Shown one piece after another: positions 35,756 through 44,732 of a DNA stretch of 61,646 nucleotides. The stretch lies in NCBI RefSeq assembly GCF_004104015.1, contig NZ_RYFV01000019.1, positions 1 to 61,646 on the forward strand, read 5' to 3'. The notes under the pieces are model-generated. The model ran no database searches and was not told the origin of the DNA. It saw only the letters and a program-made list of their open reading frames with translations. The stretch comes from Actinomyces oricola (GTDB taxonomy: Bacteria > Actinomycetota > Actinomycetes > Actinomycetales > Actinomycetaceae). The translations under genes and the position numbers were made by a program. Position 1 is the first letter of the stretch; every line of letters begins with the position of its first letter.

Positions 35756-36046
35756 ATGGCACGCCGCAGCTCCAAACGCCCCTACCGGGATGGGCACATC
35801 CCCCTGGACATGGGGCGGCTCAGGTCACTTCCTCGCACCCAGGCGGGTCCTGGGGGAGCGGAGTTCACGGTGCGGCGGGTGCGCGGCGGGCAGAAGACTT
35901 ACACCTGCCCGGGCTGTAATCGCACCATCCCACCGGGCACACCTCATATTGTGGCGTGGAGCACCGAGTCTCTTTTCGGCGCCGATCGAGGACTTGAGGA
36001 ACGGCGTCATTGGCACTCCTCGTGCTGGCAGCGCGGCCTCTGGTGA
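35756..36046 (+). CDS. Small Cys/His protein, conserved in Actinobacteria
   Basis: This is a 96-residue basic protein. The C-terminal half has KTYTCPGCNRTIPPGTPH, then RRHWHSSCW, a CxxC...H...HxxxC arrangement that could bind zinc. Similar short proteins are annotated in streptomycetes as 'ATP/GTP-binding protein', without known function. ATG 35756 is chosen because GAGG lies just upstream; the longer open frame overlaps mdh in another frame. Confidence 0.72.
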   Translation: MARRSSKRPYRDGHIPLDMGRLRSLPRTQAGPGGAEFTVRRVRGGQKTYTCPGCNRTIPPGTPHIVAWSTESLFGADRGLEERRHWHSSCWQRGLW

Positions 36047-36213
36047 GCCCGGGCGCCACAGCTATGTCATCAACTATGTCATTATGTCATACAGTGTGCC
36101 CGGCACTGGCACCGTGCCGGCTGTCGGCCCGGCTCCCGCAAGGCGCTTCGGCCGTCCCACCAGCCGGCCCGATACCAGACCGCCCCACGAATCACGCACC
36201 CAAGGTGACGGCT

Positions 36214-36570
36214 ATGGATGTACGACTTCGCATACACCTGGACTCCAGTTCGACCGAGCCCGTCTTCGCCCAGATCTGCACCGCCATCCGTACTGACATT
36301 GAATCCGGGAGGCTCCACCCCGGAGCCCGGCTGCCGACCACCCGCGCCCTGGCCGCTGAACTCGACGTGGCCGTGAACACAGTCGCCAAGGCGTACCGTG
36401 AACTTGAGATCGCTGGATGCCTGGAGGGGCGCGGGCGTCGAGGCACGTTCGTCGTCGACCAGTCGGGTACTGCGCGGCAGCGCGAGGCGCTGCGCTTCAC
36501 GACAGCCATGCGGGCACTGGGGGCCACCCAGGAGGAGGCCCTGGCGCTGGTGCGCCGCGCCTGGGGCTGA
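36214..36570 (+). CDS. GntR family regulator, YtrA type
   Basis: This is a 118-residue regulator: an N-terminal winged helix (PVFAQICTAIRTDIESG, ARLPTTRALAAELDVAVNTV) and a short dimerisation tail of about 40 residues, typical of the YtrA subgroup. Such regulators usually control an adjacent ABC transporter, but none is adjacent here; the flanking genes are a small Cys/His protein and a coiled-coil gene. ATG 36214 is weakly supported by AAGG upstream. The 167-base stretch after it shows no gene, only CCATGTG/CACATGG arms near 36666 and 36687. Confidence 0.85.
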   Translation: MDVRLRIHLDSSSTEPVFAQICTAIRTDIESGRLHPGARLPTTRALAAELDVAVNTVAKAYRELEIAGCLEGRGRRGTFVVDQSGTARQREALRFTTAMRALGATQEEALALVRRAWG

Positions 36571-36737
36571 AGGGCGCGTGGCCTTGGACGGCCGGCCGGC
36601 GAAGCCCTGGAACCGTCCCAACAGCACCGCCCCCGAGCCTCTGAAAACGGAGCCCAGGAGCGCGCCATGTGTCTGGCGACGCATGCCACTGCACATGGTT
36701 CGAGCCATATGCGCACAGAGCGGATTAACCCGATAAT

Positions 36738-36801
36738 CCGGTTAGGTGTTTTTGGTCCCCCGACGCCGTACCGCGTCGGGGGACCAAAAACACCTAACCG
36801 G
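36738..36801. terminator. 29-bp perfect inverted repeat
   Basis: Arms 36738-36766 and 36773-36801 are perfect complements over 29 bases with a six-base loop. It is the longest hairpin in the window, placed seven bases beyond the stop of the coiled-coil gene. The T5/A5 tracts are inside the stem, so it is not a standard intrinsic terminator. Confidence 0.7.
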
Positions 36802-36807
36802 GGAGGG

Positions 36808-38259
36808 TCAGGCCGTCTTGCCCACGGAAGGGGCCGGAGCCTTCGCCTGGGGCGGGGCCGGCGCCTTCGCCTTCGGGGAGGCCTGCACCTTGGCCTTCGG
36901 GGGTGCGGGGGCCGGGGCCGGCTGTGCGGGGGCCGCCTCCTGGGCCTGCTCCGTCTCAGCCTTGGGGTCCTCCTCCACAGCAGCGAAAACGGGAGACGGG
37001 ATGGCGGCGCCCAGCACTCCTCGCATCTCCTCCAAGTAGCCGGCCACCGAGTCGCGCTGGCGCTCAAGCTCCTTGACCTGCCGGTTGGCGGCCGCCGCCT
37101 GGGCCTCGGCGTCAGTGCGGGCGTCCTCGACAATGCGCTCGGCCTCCTCCCGGGCGTCGCGCAGGATCTCCTCGGCTTGGCGCATGGCCTCCTTCTGGCG
37201 GGCGGAGGCCGCCTCATCGGTCTGGGCGCGCACCGCCTCAGCGCGGGACAGGGTCTCCTGCAGGCGCTTCTCGGCCTCGGCGGCCTGCTCTTCGGCCTCG
37301 GCGTGCATCTGGGCAATGCGAGCACGAGTCGACTCGTGCGCCTCGGCGTCCTCCTTCGCCGCGGCCTCGTGGGCGGCGGCCACCTCCAAGGTGGCCTGCT
37401 GCCGCAGTTCAGTGGCCTCGGCGCGGGCCGCCTCCGCCTCATCCTTAGCGGTACGTCGCAGCGTCTCAGACTCACGGCGTGCTGCGCCAAGGACCTCAGT
37501 GGCTTCGGCGCGGGCCTTGTCCAAAGTCAGGCGGGCCTCCTCCGTGGCGGAGGAGACGGTCGCCTCGGCGCGGGCCGTGGAGGATGAGCGCAACTCCTCG
37601 GCCTCGGCGACGGCGGCCTCGCGCGTGGCCGTGGCTTCCCGCTCGGAGGACACGGACAATTCGGCAGCCTGCTTCTTGGCCTGGCTGACCGTCAGGGCCG
37701 CCTCGCGCTCGGCGGCGGCGCGCAACTCCGTGGCCTCGGACTGGGCGTCCGCCGTCATCTGCGCCGCCTGGCGCTCAGCGGCGGCGACGAGCTCCTCGGC
37801 ACGGGCCTTGGCGTTGTCCAGGAGGGTTGAGGCCTCCGCCTGGGACCTATTGGTCAACTCCTGGGCCTCGCGACGGGCGTCGGTCAGGCGTGCGGCCGCC
37901 TCTGCTGAGCTGCGCTCGGATAGGCGCGCCGCATTGGTGCGGGTGCGTGACAGCAGGGAATCGGCCTCGGCATTGGCCTTGGAGAGCACCGAGGCGCTCT
38001 GCTCCTCCGCACTGCGCAGGAGCTGCTCGATGCGCGAGCCCAAGCCGGCGTAGCTGGGCTTGTCCGCCTCACGCAGTCGCCGCCTGGCATCGGCGAGCTC
38101 TCCGGTCAGGGTCATCGCCCGCTGGTCGAGGTTGGCGACCTCGCGACGAGCCTCTGCAAGCTGACGGTTCAGTGCGTCCAGACGCTGGTCGACCTGCGTC
38201 CGGTCATATCCACGCATGGTGATGGCGAACTCGAAGCGGTCTCCGCCCACAGTCCTCAC
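36808..38259 (-). CDS. FilP/Scy-like coiled-coil cytoskeletal protein
   Basis: This 483-residue protein is almost wholly coiled coil. The N-terminal segment FAITMRGYDRTQVDQRLDAL followed by PSYAGLGSRIEQLLRSAEEQ matches the DivIVA-related start of streptomycete FilP/Scy ('cellulose-binding') proteins. Residues about 75-405 are Ala/Glu/Arg-rich heptads. The tail (about 415-483) repeats Pro-Ala-Lys motifs (PKAKAPAPPQAKAPAP). It likely forms filaments or a polar scaffold for growth. GTG 38259 or 38250 could be the start, both behind GGAGG. Confidence 0.82.
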   Translation of the reverse strand: MRTVGGDRFEFAITMRGYDRTQVDQRLDALNRQLAEARREVANLDQRAMTLTGELADARRRLREADKPSYAGLGSRIEQLLRSAEEQSASVLSKANAEADSLLSRTRTNAARLSERSSAEAAARLTDARREAQELTNRSQAEASTLLDNAKARAEELVAAAERQAAQMTADAQSEATELRAAAEREAALTVSQAKKQAAELSVSSEREATATREAAVAEAEELRSSSTARAEATVSSATEEARLTLDKARAEATEVLGAARRESETLRRTAKDEAEAARAEATELRQQATLEVAAAHEAAAKEDAEAHESTRARIAQMHAEAEEQAAEAEKRLQETLSRAEAVRAQTDEAASARQKEAMRQAEEILRDAREEAERIVEDARTDAEAQAAAANRQVKELERQRDSVAGYLEEMRGVLGAAIPSPVFAAVEEDPKAETEQAQEAAPAQPAPAPAPPKAKVQASPKAKAPAPPQAKAPAPSVGKTA

Positions 38260-38595
38260 TCCTCACTCCTCCTGGCATTCTGGCGGGCGTCGGCCGCCCT
38301 GCCGTAGGCCCTAGATTAGCGGTGCCCGAGGCCCTGTAGGGGGCCGTGAAGAGGGAGGATCACCCCCTCCAACGGCATCCGGAAGGTGCCTCCCAGGTAC
38401 CTTTCGGGATGATCACGGGCAGATCACGGCTCTTCCGCTCAGGGCGCAGGATCTTGTGATCTTTCTTGGGAGTCGTGCGTCAGCGCCCAAGGCGTGGGAC
38501 GCTGGGCCTAGAGCGCCTCTGCGCATCCGGATTCGGCGCCGGCTCCAGGGCCGCGCCTTCGGTGCCACTATCCGCCAACCAAGGAGATCAACGTC
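38260..38595. other. 336-base divergent promoter region
   Basis: No gene is seen between the coiled-coil gene and the membrane-protein operon. It holds two close copies of GATCACGG (38409 and 38421) and must carry both promoters; no -35/-10 pair stands out. Confidence 0.5.
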
Positions 38596-40227
38596 GTGAA
38601 CCGACGTCTGCTGAGTGCGATCACCATTCTCATCGGCTTGATCGTCATCGCCCTGGCCGTATGCTCCGCCACCGTGTGGCGCCCCAGCTCGACGGCGCAG
38701 GCCCGCATGGCCGCGCCAACCGAACTGCCCTACGTGGTCACCGAGCCCGGGGTGCTTGGTCTGGTCGACTCCGAGGTCACGGTGACAGCCACGGCGGCAA
38801 CCGATGAGAACGTGATCATTGTCGTTGCCCGCTCCTCTGACATGCAGGCCTGGCTTGCCGACGACCCCTACACGTCCATTAGCGGCCTGAGTGGCTGGGA
38901 CACCCTGTCTTCTACCGATGTCACCGAGCGCTGCGACCAAGACGGAGCCAGCGTGGCCACATCGAAGGACACGGCCACAGCGGAGGCTGATGCGAGCGCA
39001 TCGGCCACCCCGGAGGCAGGTGACACTTCCGCCTCCAGCGCCTCTGCGACATGCACTGCCCTGACGAGTTCGGGCGCCGATCCTGCTGCCTCCGATCTGT
39101 GGCTCAAGACCCAGACCGGCACGGGCAGCACCAGCCTTACCCTTGACGCCACCAACCCGGACCTGGTGGTGCTCGCGGCCACGACCGGGGCCGATGCCGC
39201 ACCTGAACTGGCCCTGTCATGGCCCCGCAGCGTATCCACCCCCTGGCTCATCCCGGGTCTGGTCCTGGGTGGTCTCCTGCTCCTGGTAGGGGTCTTCGTG
39301 CTCCTCATTGACATCCAGATGCGTCACGCCGACTCGCAGCGGCGCGCCCGCGCCGCCGAGCGCGCCGCCCGTATTGCGGCGGCCGATGGCGTCGCCACGG
39401 CATCCCTGCCCATGCTCGACGATCCCGACCGGCCGCTGACTCGCCGGGAAAAACGGGACAAGGAGCGTGCTGAGCGCACCGGCGAGGAGTGGGTCGACCC
39501 GCGCACCGGCAAGGTCTATTACGGCGGGGTTGAGGCCCCGACCATCCCTGGGGCCCCCGCGGGTCCGGAAGGGTCCGGCGTCCCCGGGGCCTCAGCGGCA
39601 CTGGAGTCCTCCGACGCCGTGGGTGGCGCGGAGGTGGACGCCGTGGATGCAGTGGATGCCGTGGATATGGCCGGCACTGCCCGCGGCAGCGCCGTCGTCC
39701 CCGGTCTGTCGGCACAGGCCGCGGCCGCCTACCGCGCTGGACGTGAGCCTGAGGAGGGGGACGCCTATATTCCGGCGGCCACGGATGATGACCAGGGGTG
39801 GCCGGCGGCCGGTGAAGGGCGGCCGTGGTCCGGGGTTACGGATGACCGGGAGCAGCCGACGGTTGCAGACCATCAGGGGTGGCCGGCGGCCACGGATGAT
39901 GACCAGGGGTGGCCGGCGGCCGGTGAGGGCCGGCCGTGGTCCGGGGTTACGGATGACCGGGAGCAGCCGACGGTTGCAGACCACCAGGGGTGGCCGGCGG
40001 CCGGTGAGGGCCGGCCGTGGTCCGGGGTTACGGATGACCGGGAGCAGCCGACGGTTGCAGACCACCAGGGGTGGCCGGCGGCCACGGATGATGACCAGGG
40101 GTGGCCGGCGGCCGGTGAGGGCCGGCCGTGGTCCGAGGTCACCGGTGAGCGGTGGAGGACGCAGCCACGGACCTGGGATCTGTATGGCGCGGACCAGAAC
40201 GATGACGACAATGAGGAGCACGCATAA
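38596..40227 (+). CDS. Membrane protein with repeat-rich cytoplasmic tail
   Basis: I do not recognise a family for this 543-residue protein. Helix 1 is at about 5-27 and helix 2 at about 215-237, enclosing a 185-residue Thr/Ala/Ser-rich extracytoplasmic domain with two Cys. A basic segment (RRARAAERAARIAAADG, RREKRDKERAER) follows, with an acidic tail. Residues 395-520 are a mosaic of two repeat units, ATDDDQGWPA (10 aa) and a 27-aa unit beginning AGEGRPWSGVTDD, in the order A-B-A-B-B-A-B'. GTG 38596 follows AAGGAG. The next gene starts in its stop codon, so it leads a three-gene operon. Confidence 0.8.
   Translation: MNRRLLSAITILIGLIVIALAVCSATVWRPSSTAQARMAAPTELPYVVTEPGVLGLVDSEVTVTATAATDENVIIVVARSSDMQAWLADDPYTSISGLSGWDTLSSTDVTERCDQDGASVATSKDTATAEADASASATPEAGDTSASSASATCTALTSSGADPAASDLWLKTQTGTGSTSLTLDATNPDLVVLAATTGADAAPELALSWPRSVSTPWLIPGLVLGGLLLLVGVFVLLIDIQMRHADSQRRARAAERAARIAAADGVATASLPMLDDPDRPLTRREKRDKERAERTGEEWVDPRTGKVYYGGVEAPTIPGAPAGPEGSGVPGASAALESSDAVGGAEVDAVDAVDAVDMAGTARGSAVVPGLSAQAAAAYRAGREPEEGDAYIPAATDDDQGWPAAGEGRPWSGVTDDREQPTVADHQGWPAATDDDQGWPAAGEGRPWSGVTDDREQPTVADHQGWPAAGEGRPWSGVTDDREQPTVADHQGWPAATDDDQGWPAAGEGRPWSEVTGERWRTQPRTWDLYGADQNDDDNEEHA
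39778..40146 (+). repeat. Tandem coding repeats, 30-nt and 81-nt units
   Basis: Near-identical DNA units alternate: A units (30 bases, starting GCCACGGATGATGACCAGGG) at 39778, 39889 and 40081; B units (81 bases, starting GCCGGTGA) at 39808, 39919, 40000 and a partial one at 40111. The near-perfect nucleotide identity points to recent expansion. Confidence 0.9.
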
Positions 40228-41234
40228 TGAACAGCCGCCGAGCCTTTCTTGCAGGCAGCACCGCAGCAGCCCTCACCACCCTCTTGGCCGGTTGCTCCCA
40301 GGACCTGCCCGCCTCGCCCTCGGCGACAGTGAGCGCCGAGGCCCAGCCCGTGCTGGACTCGGATCGTCTGACCGCCGTCCTGGAGCGCATTAACACCGGT
40401 CTGGTGGCGGCTGACAAGGATAAGGACGCCGATGCCCTCAGCGGCTACCTCACCGGGCCTGCGGCGCGCGTGCGCAAGGCCGAGTACGCCATTGCCACCG
40501 CCGCCGGTGACGACGGCCTCATTGACGTCTTCTCCACCACCAGCCAGGCCGGCGCAGTGGGCCTGACCACTACCTTCCCTCGCACGGCGCTGACCGTGAC
40601 CCAGACCGACACCACGAACACCGTCCCCTACCTGCTGACCCTTACCCAGGAAAGCCCACGGGACGACTACGAGCTCTGGGGCTGGGCACGATTGTTCGCC
40701 GGGGTCGAGGTGCCCTCCACCACTACCGCCTCGGTGGGCTCTGAACAGGTTGATGTGCAGTCCACGGGCCTGGTTAAGACCCCGCAGGAGGTCCTAGAGG
40801 CCTACATCGACGCCTTGAACGCCCCTGACGGGGAGAACGGGGCGCTCTTCGCCGACGACCCTGTTCGCCAGTCCGTTGCCGCCGCCCGGGCCACAGATGT
40901 CGCCGCCGCCGGCGAGGTCTCAGTTTCGGCGAGTGCGGGCACAGACGGCTTCAAGGGGCTGCGCACCACTGAGGGCGGTGCCATTGTCACCACCACCCTC
41001 GGCTACTCCACCGTGTACAAGAAGACTGTTGCCGGCGCAACCTTCAACCTGGGTGGGACCGTGGGCACTCTTTTGGGCAGCGACACCGAGGTGCGCGGCA
41101 CTGTCACCGCTTCCTACGATGTCATCATTGCCTTCTCGGTGCCCTCCGCAGACGTCGGTGGGGCGCCAGTGGCTCTGGGAGCCACGATGGTCCTGTCCTC
41201 AGTGGCCCGCGATGACTCCCAGGCTCCCGCCTAG
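40227..41234 (+). CDS. Exported lipoprotein with Tat-like signal
   Basis: This is a 335-residue lipoprotein. The N-terminus MNSRRAFLAGS is a twin-arginine-type signal, ending in the lipobox LLAGC (Cys at residue 23). The mature part is about 310 residues of alpha/beta sequence of the DUF8094-like type, with no catalytic motif I can name. Its ATG shares a base with the stop of the preceding gene (TAATG). It probably works in the envelope with the repeat-tailed membrane protein and the thioredoxin-TPR protein. Confidence 0.83.
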   Translation: MNSRRAFLAGSTAAALTTLLAGCSQDLPASPSATVSAEAQPVLDSDRLTAVLERINTGLVAADKDKDADALSGYLTGPAARVRKAEYAIATAAGDDGLIDVFSTTSQAGAVGLTTTFPRTALTVTQTDTTNTVPYLLTLTQESPRDDYELWGWARLFAGVEVPSTTTASVGSEQVDVQSTGLVKTPQEVLEAYIDALNAPDGENGALFADDPVRQSVAAARATDVAAAGEVSVSASAGTDGFKGLRTTEGGAIVTTTLGYSTVYKKTVAGATFNLGGTVGTLLGSDTEVRGTVTASYDVIIAFSVPSADVGGAPVALGATMVLSSVARDDSQAPA

Positions 41235-41248
41235 TATTGGAGGTCTCC

Positions 41249-42190
41249 ATGAGCATGTTCGGTGCAGTTGACCTGTCCACCCTTGCCCCCACGACGCCTG
41301 CGCGCACCTCACCGGCCGGTTCGACCCCCTCACCGGCGGCCGCGGGCCAGGAGCCGGCAGGGTCGCACGCCCAGGGGGTGCCCGCACCCCTGATTGTTGA
41401 TGTCGACGCCGCCTCCCTGCGCGACGTCGCCGACGTCTCCACCCGGGTGCCCGTCATCCTGATCCTGCACACGCCCCGCTCACAGGCCAGCACAGCGCTC
41501 GCCGAGCTGCTTTCCCGTCTCGCTGAGGAGTACCAGGGGCGTTTCGAGCTGGCGCGGGTCGACATTGACGCCGCCCCAGAGGTGGCCCAGGCCTTCCAGG
41601 TGCAGTCGGTGCCCGCGATCGTCGCCTTGATCGGGGGGCAGCCGGTGCCCGTTCTTCAGGGCACTATTGAGGAGCCCTCACTGCGTGAGCTCCTCGAGCG
41701 CGTTCTGGAGGTGGCGGCCGCCAACGGTGTCACCGGGCGTTTGGACCTGGGGCGGGAGGCGCCCGCGGAGCCTGAGGAGAGCGAGGTCGAGCGCCAGGTC
41801 CGCGAGGCCATGGAGCGGGGCGACTATGCGGCCGCGGAGGCCGTCTACGACCACGCCATAGCGCAGAGCCCGGGGGACGGAGACCTGCGTGCCGGGCGCG
41901 CCCAGGTCAGGGTGCTGATTCGGATGGAGGGCAAGGATCCCACTGAGCTGCTTGCCGCCGCTGACGCCAACCCGCAGGATGTGGACGCCGCCCTGGCCGG
42001 CGCCGACGCCTCACTGGCCATGGGGGATATTGACGCCTGCCTGGGGCGCGCCCTGGAGGCGGTGCGCTCCCATCAGGGCGAGGAGCGGGAGACGGCCCGC
42101 CTGCGTCTTTTAGAGCTCTTCGAGGTGATCGGCTCAACCTCCCCAGAAGTGGCGCGGGCCCGCCGCCACCTCGCCTCCATCCTGTACTGA
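41249..42190 (+). CDS. Thioredoxin-fold/TPR co-chaperone (CnoX/YbbN-like)
   Basis: This is a 313-residue protein: a Pro/Ala-rich N-terminus (to about 45), a thioredoxin fold (about 48-155; RFELARVDIDAAPEVAQAFQVQSVPAIVAL) and a C-terminal TPR region (about 175-313; AMERGDYAAAEAVYDHAIAQ). The usual CxxC is replaced by HTPRSQAS, so it cannot do dithiol chemistry and is likely a holdase or adaptor. GGAGG lies five bases before ATG 41249. It closes the operon begun at 38596. Confidence 0.88.
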   Translation: MSMFGAVDLSTLAPTTPARTSPAGSTPSPAAAGQEPAGSHAQGVPAPLIVDVDAASLRDVADVSTRVPVILILHTPRSQASTALAELLSRLAEEYQGRFELARVDIDAAPEVAQAFQVQSVPAIVALIGGQPVPVLQGTIEEPSLRELLERVLEVAAANGVTGRLDLGREAPAEPEESEVERQVREAMERGDYAAAEAVYDHAIAQSPGDGDLRAGRAQVRVLIRMEGKDPTELLAAADANPQDVDAALAGADASLAMGDIDACLGRALEAVRSHQGEERETARLRLLELFEVIGSTSPEVARARRHLASILY

Positions 42191-42305
42191 CCTGTACTGA
42201 GCCCGCACCACCGGCCATTCTTCGCCGTCCTTCTTCTTGCTGACACCCGAGGCGGGCAGCGGTCAGGGGGCGTTGGGTGTCGCCGGGGGACTTCGCTGAA
42301 ACAAG

Positions 42306-42341
42306 GCTCTGGGTCCTCCCATATGCGGGAGGACCCAGAGC
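42306..42341. terminator. 15-bp perfect hairpin between convergent genes
   Basis: GCTCTGGGTCCTCCC (42306-42320) pairs with GGGAGGACCCAGAGC (42327-42341) around a six-base loop, between the TPR gene and glgP. Confidence 0.7.
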
Positions 42342-42365
42342 TGTGCCGTTCATGCGCAAAGGCCG

Positions 42366-44732
42366 TCAGCCGATCGGCGTCGTCTTAATCCTCCAGACCT
42401 CACGGGCGTAGTCGCTAATGGTGCGGTCCGAGGAGAAACGGCCCGAGCCGGTAATGTTGACCCACACCTTGCGCTGCCAGGCCCGCTGGTCGGCGTAGTC
42501 GACGGCCATACGATCCTTGGTCTCCCGGTAGGAGGCGAAATCCCCCAGGACGTAGTAGACGTCGGCCGGCTCGTAGGAGTTCTCCAGGAGGCTGCGGCGC
42601 AGGTCGGCGAACCAGCCGGAGCCGTTGTCGTCCAGGGTGCCATCGGTGAAGGCGTCCAGGGCGCGCTTGAGGCCCGGAATGTTCTCGTAGTGCCACACCG
42701 GGTCGTAGGTCTCACGCAGCGTGGGCAACTCGTCCTCGGTGGCGCCGAAGATGTAGGCATTGTCCGGGCCTACCTCCTCAAGGATCTCCACGTTCGCGCC
42801 GTCGAGGGTGCCCAGGGTCAGGGCCCCGTTCATCATGAACTTCATATTGGAGGTGCCGGAGGCCTCCTTGCCGGCCATCGAGATCTGCTCGGAAATGTCA
42901 GCGGCCGGGATAATGTGCTCGGCCGGGGAGACATTGTAGTTGTGGATGAAGACAACCTTGAGGGTCTTGGAGACATCAGGGTCATTGTTGACCAGCTCGC
43001 CAATGGCGTTAATGAGCTTAATGATGCCCTTGGCGCGGATGTACCCGGGGGCCGCCTTGGCGCCGAAGATGAAGACGCGCTTCGGCACCTCCATGGACGG
43101 GTCCTGCTTCATGCGGAAGTACAAGTCCAGGATGTAGATGGCGTTGAGCAGCTGGCGCTTGTACTCGTGAAGACGCTTGATCTGCACGTCGAAGATGGCC
43201 TCAGGGTCGATCTCGACACCTTCACGCTTGGCCACCCAGGCGGCGAAGTCCGCCTTGTTGGCGCGCTTGACCTGCGCGAGGCGGTCGAGCACCGCCTCGT
43301 CGGCCGCCCCGGCATGCGCAGCCAGGACGGACAGGTCCTTGACCCAGGCGTCCGAGCCGGTGACCTCATCCAGGAGGGCGGACAGGCGCGGATTGCATTG
43401 GCGCAGCCAGCGGCGCGGGGTCACGCCATTGGTCTTGTTGTTAAAGCGCTCGGGCCAGATCGCATACCAGTCCTTGAGCGTGTCGCGCTTGAGGATCTCA
43501 GTGTGCAGGGCCGCCACCCCGTTAATGGAGTAGGAGGCGTAGCAGGCCAACCAGGCCATGTGAACCTTGCCGCCGGCCAGGGGGGCCATGTAGTCGATGG
43601 CGCCCTGATTGACTCCGCGCGCGGTCAGATCCTCGCGGAAGCGACGGTCGATCTCGCGAACAATCTCCAGAATGCGTGGGAAAAGGCGCTCGAAGATCGA
43701 GATCTCCCAGGTTTCCAGGGCCTCTGCCAGCACCGTGTGGTTGGTGTACGCGAAGGTGCGGGTCACCACCGACCAGGCCGCATCCCAGCCCAGGTGGTGC
43801 TCGTCCATGAGGATGCGCATGAGCTCGGGGATGGCGAGCACCGGGTGGGTGTCGTTGAGCTGGACCGAGTTGTACTCGGCGAAGCCGGAAAGGTCTTCGC
43901 CGTGGTGGGCGACGTAGTTGTCGACGATCTCCTGCAGAGAGGCCGAGCAGAAGAAGTACTGCTGGCGCACGCGCAGGACCTTGCCCTCATAGGTGGTGTC
44001 ATTGGGGTAGAGCACACGAGAGATATCGGCGGTGCGCTCACGCTCCACAATGGCGTCGGTGAAGCGCTGGGAGTTGAAGGCGTCGTAGTCGAACTCCTCA
44101 ACCGACTCGGCCCGCCACAGGCGCAGCGTGTTGACGTTCTTGGTGCCGTACCCGGTGATGGGCATGTCGTAGGGGACGGCCCGCACGGTCAGGTCCGCGT
44201 AGCGCACCAGGCGCTGAGCCTCCTCGCGGCGGATAATGAAGGGGTAGCCCTCCTCCATCCACGGGTCGGGGTGCTCGGTCTGGAAGCCGTCGGAGAACAG
44301 CTGCTTGAACAGGCCGTAGCGGTAGAGGATGCCGTAGCCGGCCACCGGCAGGTCCAAGGTGGCGCAGGAGTCAAGGAAACAGGCCGCTAGCCGTCCCAGG
44401 CCCCCATTGCCCAAAGCGGCGTCGGGCTCCTGCTCGAGGATGTCGGAGAGATTCTGGCCGAAGGCGCCCACAGCCGCTGCGGCCTCATCGACCAGGCCGA
44501 GGTTGGTGAGGTTGTTCAGCAGGGCGCGACCCATGAGGAACTCGGCGGAGAAGTAGTGCTCCATCCGCCCGGCGCGGTATGTCTGCTCGGTGGCGTGCCA
44601 CTCATCCGCGATCGCGTCGACAATGGCGGAGGACAGGCCCTGCCAGACCTCCATCTGGGTGGATGCGGCGGCCGGGTGACCGGAGACGGCGCGCACCTGG
44701 GAAGGCACGGTTGCGGCCAGGTTCTTGGTCAT
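42366..44732 (-). CDS. glgP: Glycogen (alpha-glucan) phosphorylase
   Basis: This 788-residue GT35 enzyme releases glucose-1-phosphate from glycogen. It shows GNGGLGRLAACFLDS, the nucleotide/active-site region RQQYFFCSASLQEIV, and the pyridoxal-phosphate Lys in KEASGTSNMKFMMNGAL. Length is normal. ATG 44732 is preceded by GGAAG; an in-frame upstream extension to 45071 would cover the leader and is not supported. A strong promoter lies about 260 bases upstream, leaving a 250-base leader. It is separated from glgB by 538 bases. Confidence 0.96.
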   Translation of the reverse strand: MTKNLAATVPSQVRAVSGHPAAASTQMEVWQGLSSAIVDAIADEWHATEQTYRAGRMEHYFSAEFLMGRALLNNLTNLGLVDEAAAAVGAFGQNLSDILEQEPDAALGNGGLGRLAACFLDSCATLDLPVAGYGILYRYGLFKQLFSDGFQTEHPDPWMEEGYPFIIRREEAQRLVRYADLTVRAVPYDMPITGYGTKNVNTLRLWRAESVEEFDYDAFNSQRFTDAIVERERTADISRVLYPNDTTYEGKVLRVRQQYFFCSASLQEIVDNYVAHHGEDLSGFAEYNSVQLNDTHPVLAIPELMRILMDEHHLGWDAAWSVVTRTFAYTNHTVLAEALETWEISIFERLFPRILEIVREIDRRFREDLTARGVNQGAIDYMAPLAGGKVHMAWLACYASYSINGVAALHTEILKRDTLKDWYAIWPERFNNKTNGVTPRRWLRQCNPRLSALLDEVTGSDAWVKDLSVLAAHAGAADEAVLDRLAQVKRANKADFAAWVAKREGVEIDPEAIFDVQIKRLHEYKRQLLNAIYILDLYFRMKQDPSMEVPKRVFIFGAKAAPGYIRAKGIIKLINAIGELVNNDPDVSKTLKVVFIHNYNVSPAEHIIPAADISEQISMAGKEASGTSNMKFMMNGALTLGTLDGANVEILEEVGPDNAYIFGATEDELPTLRETYDPVWHYENIPGLKRALDAFTDGTLDDNGSGWFADLRRSLLENSYEPADVYYVLGDFASYRETKDRMAVDYADQRAWQRKVWVNITGSGRFSSDRTISDYAREVWRIKTTPIG

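Noticed and set aside
36687-36710. GGTTCGAGCC resembling a tRNA T-arm
   Set aside because: No acceptor, D or anticodon stems nearby; the bases are part of a local CCATGTG/CACATGG palindrome.
39778-40146. Possible CRISPR-like array
   Set aside because: Units are coding, in frame, of 30 and 81 bases with no unique spacers.
39592-40221. Arg/Pro-rich 209-residue repeat open frame antisense to the membrane protein
   Set aside because: Repeats arise because the real tail is repetitive on the plus strand.
42690-44390. 566-residue open frame antisense to glgP
   Set aside because: Shadow frame; glgP motifs are unmistakable on the minus strand.
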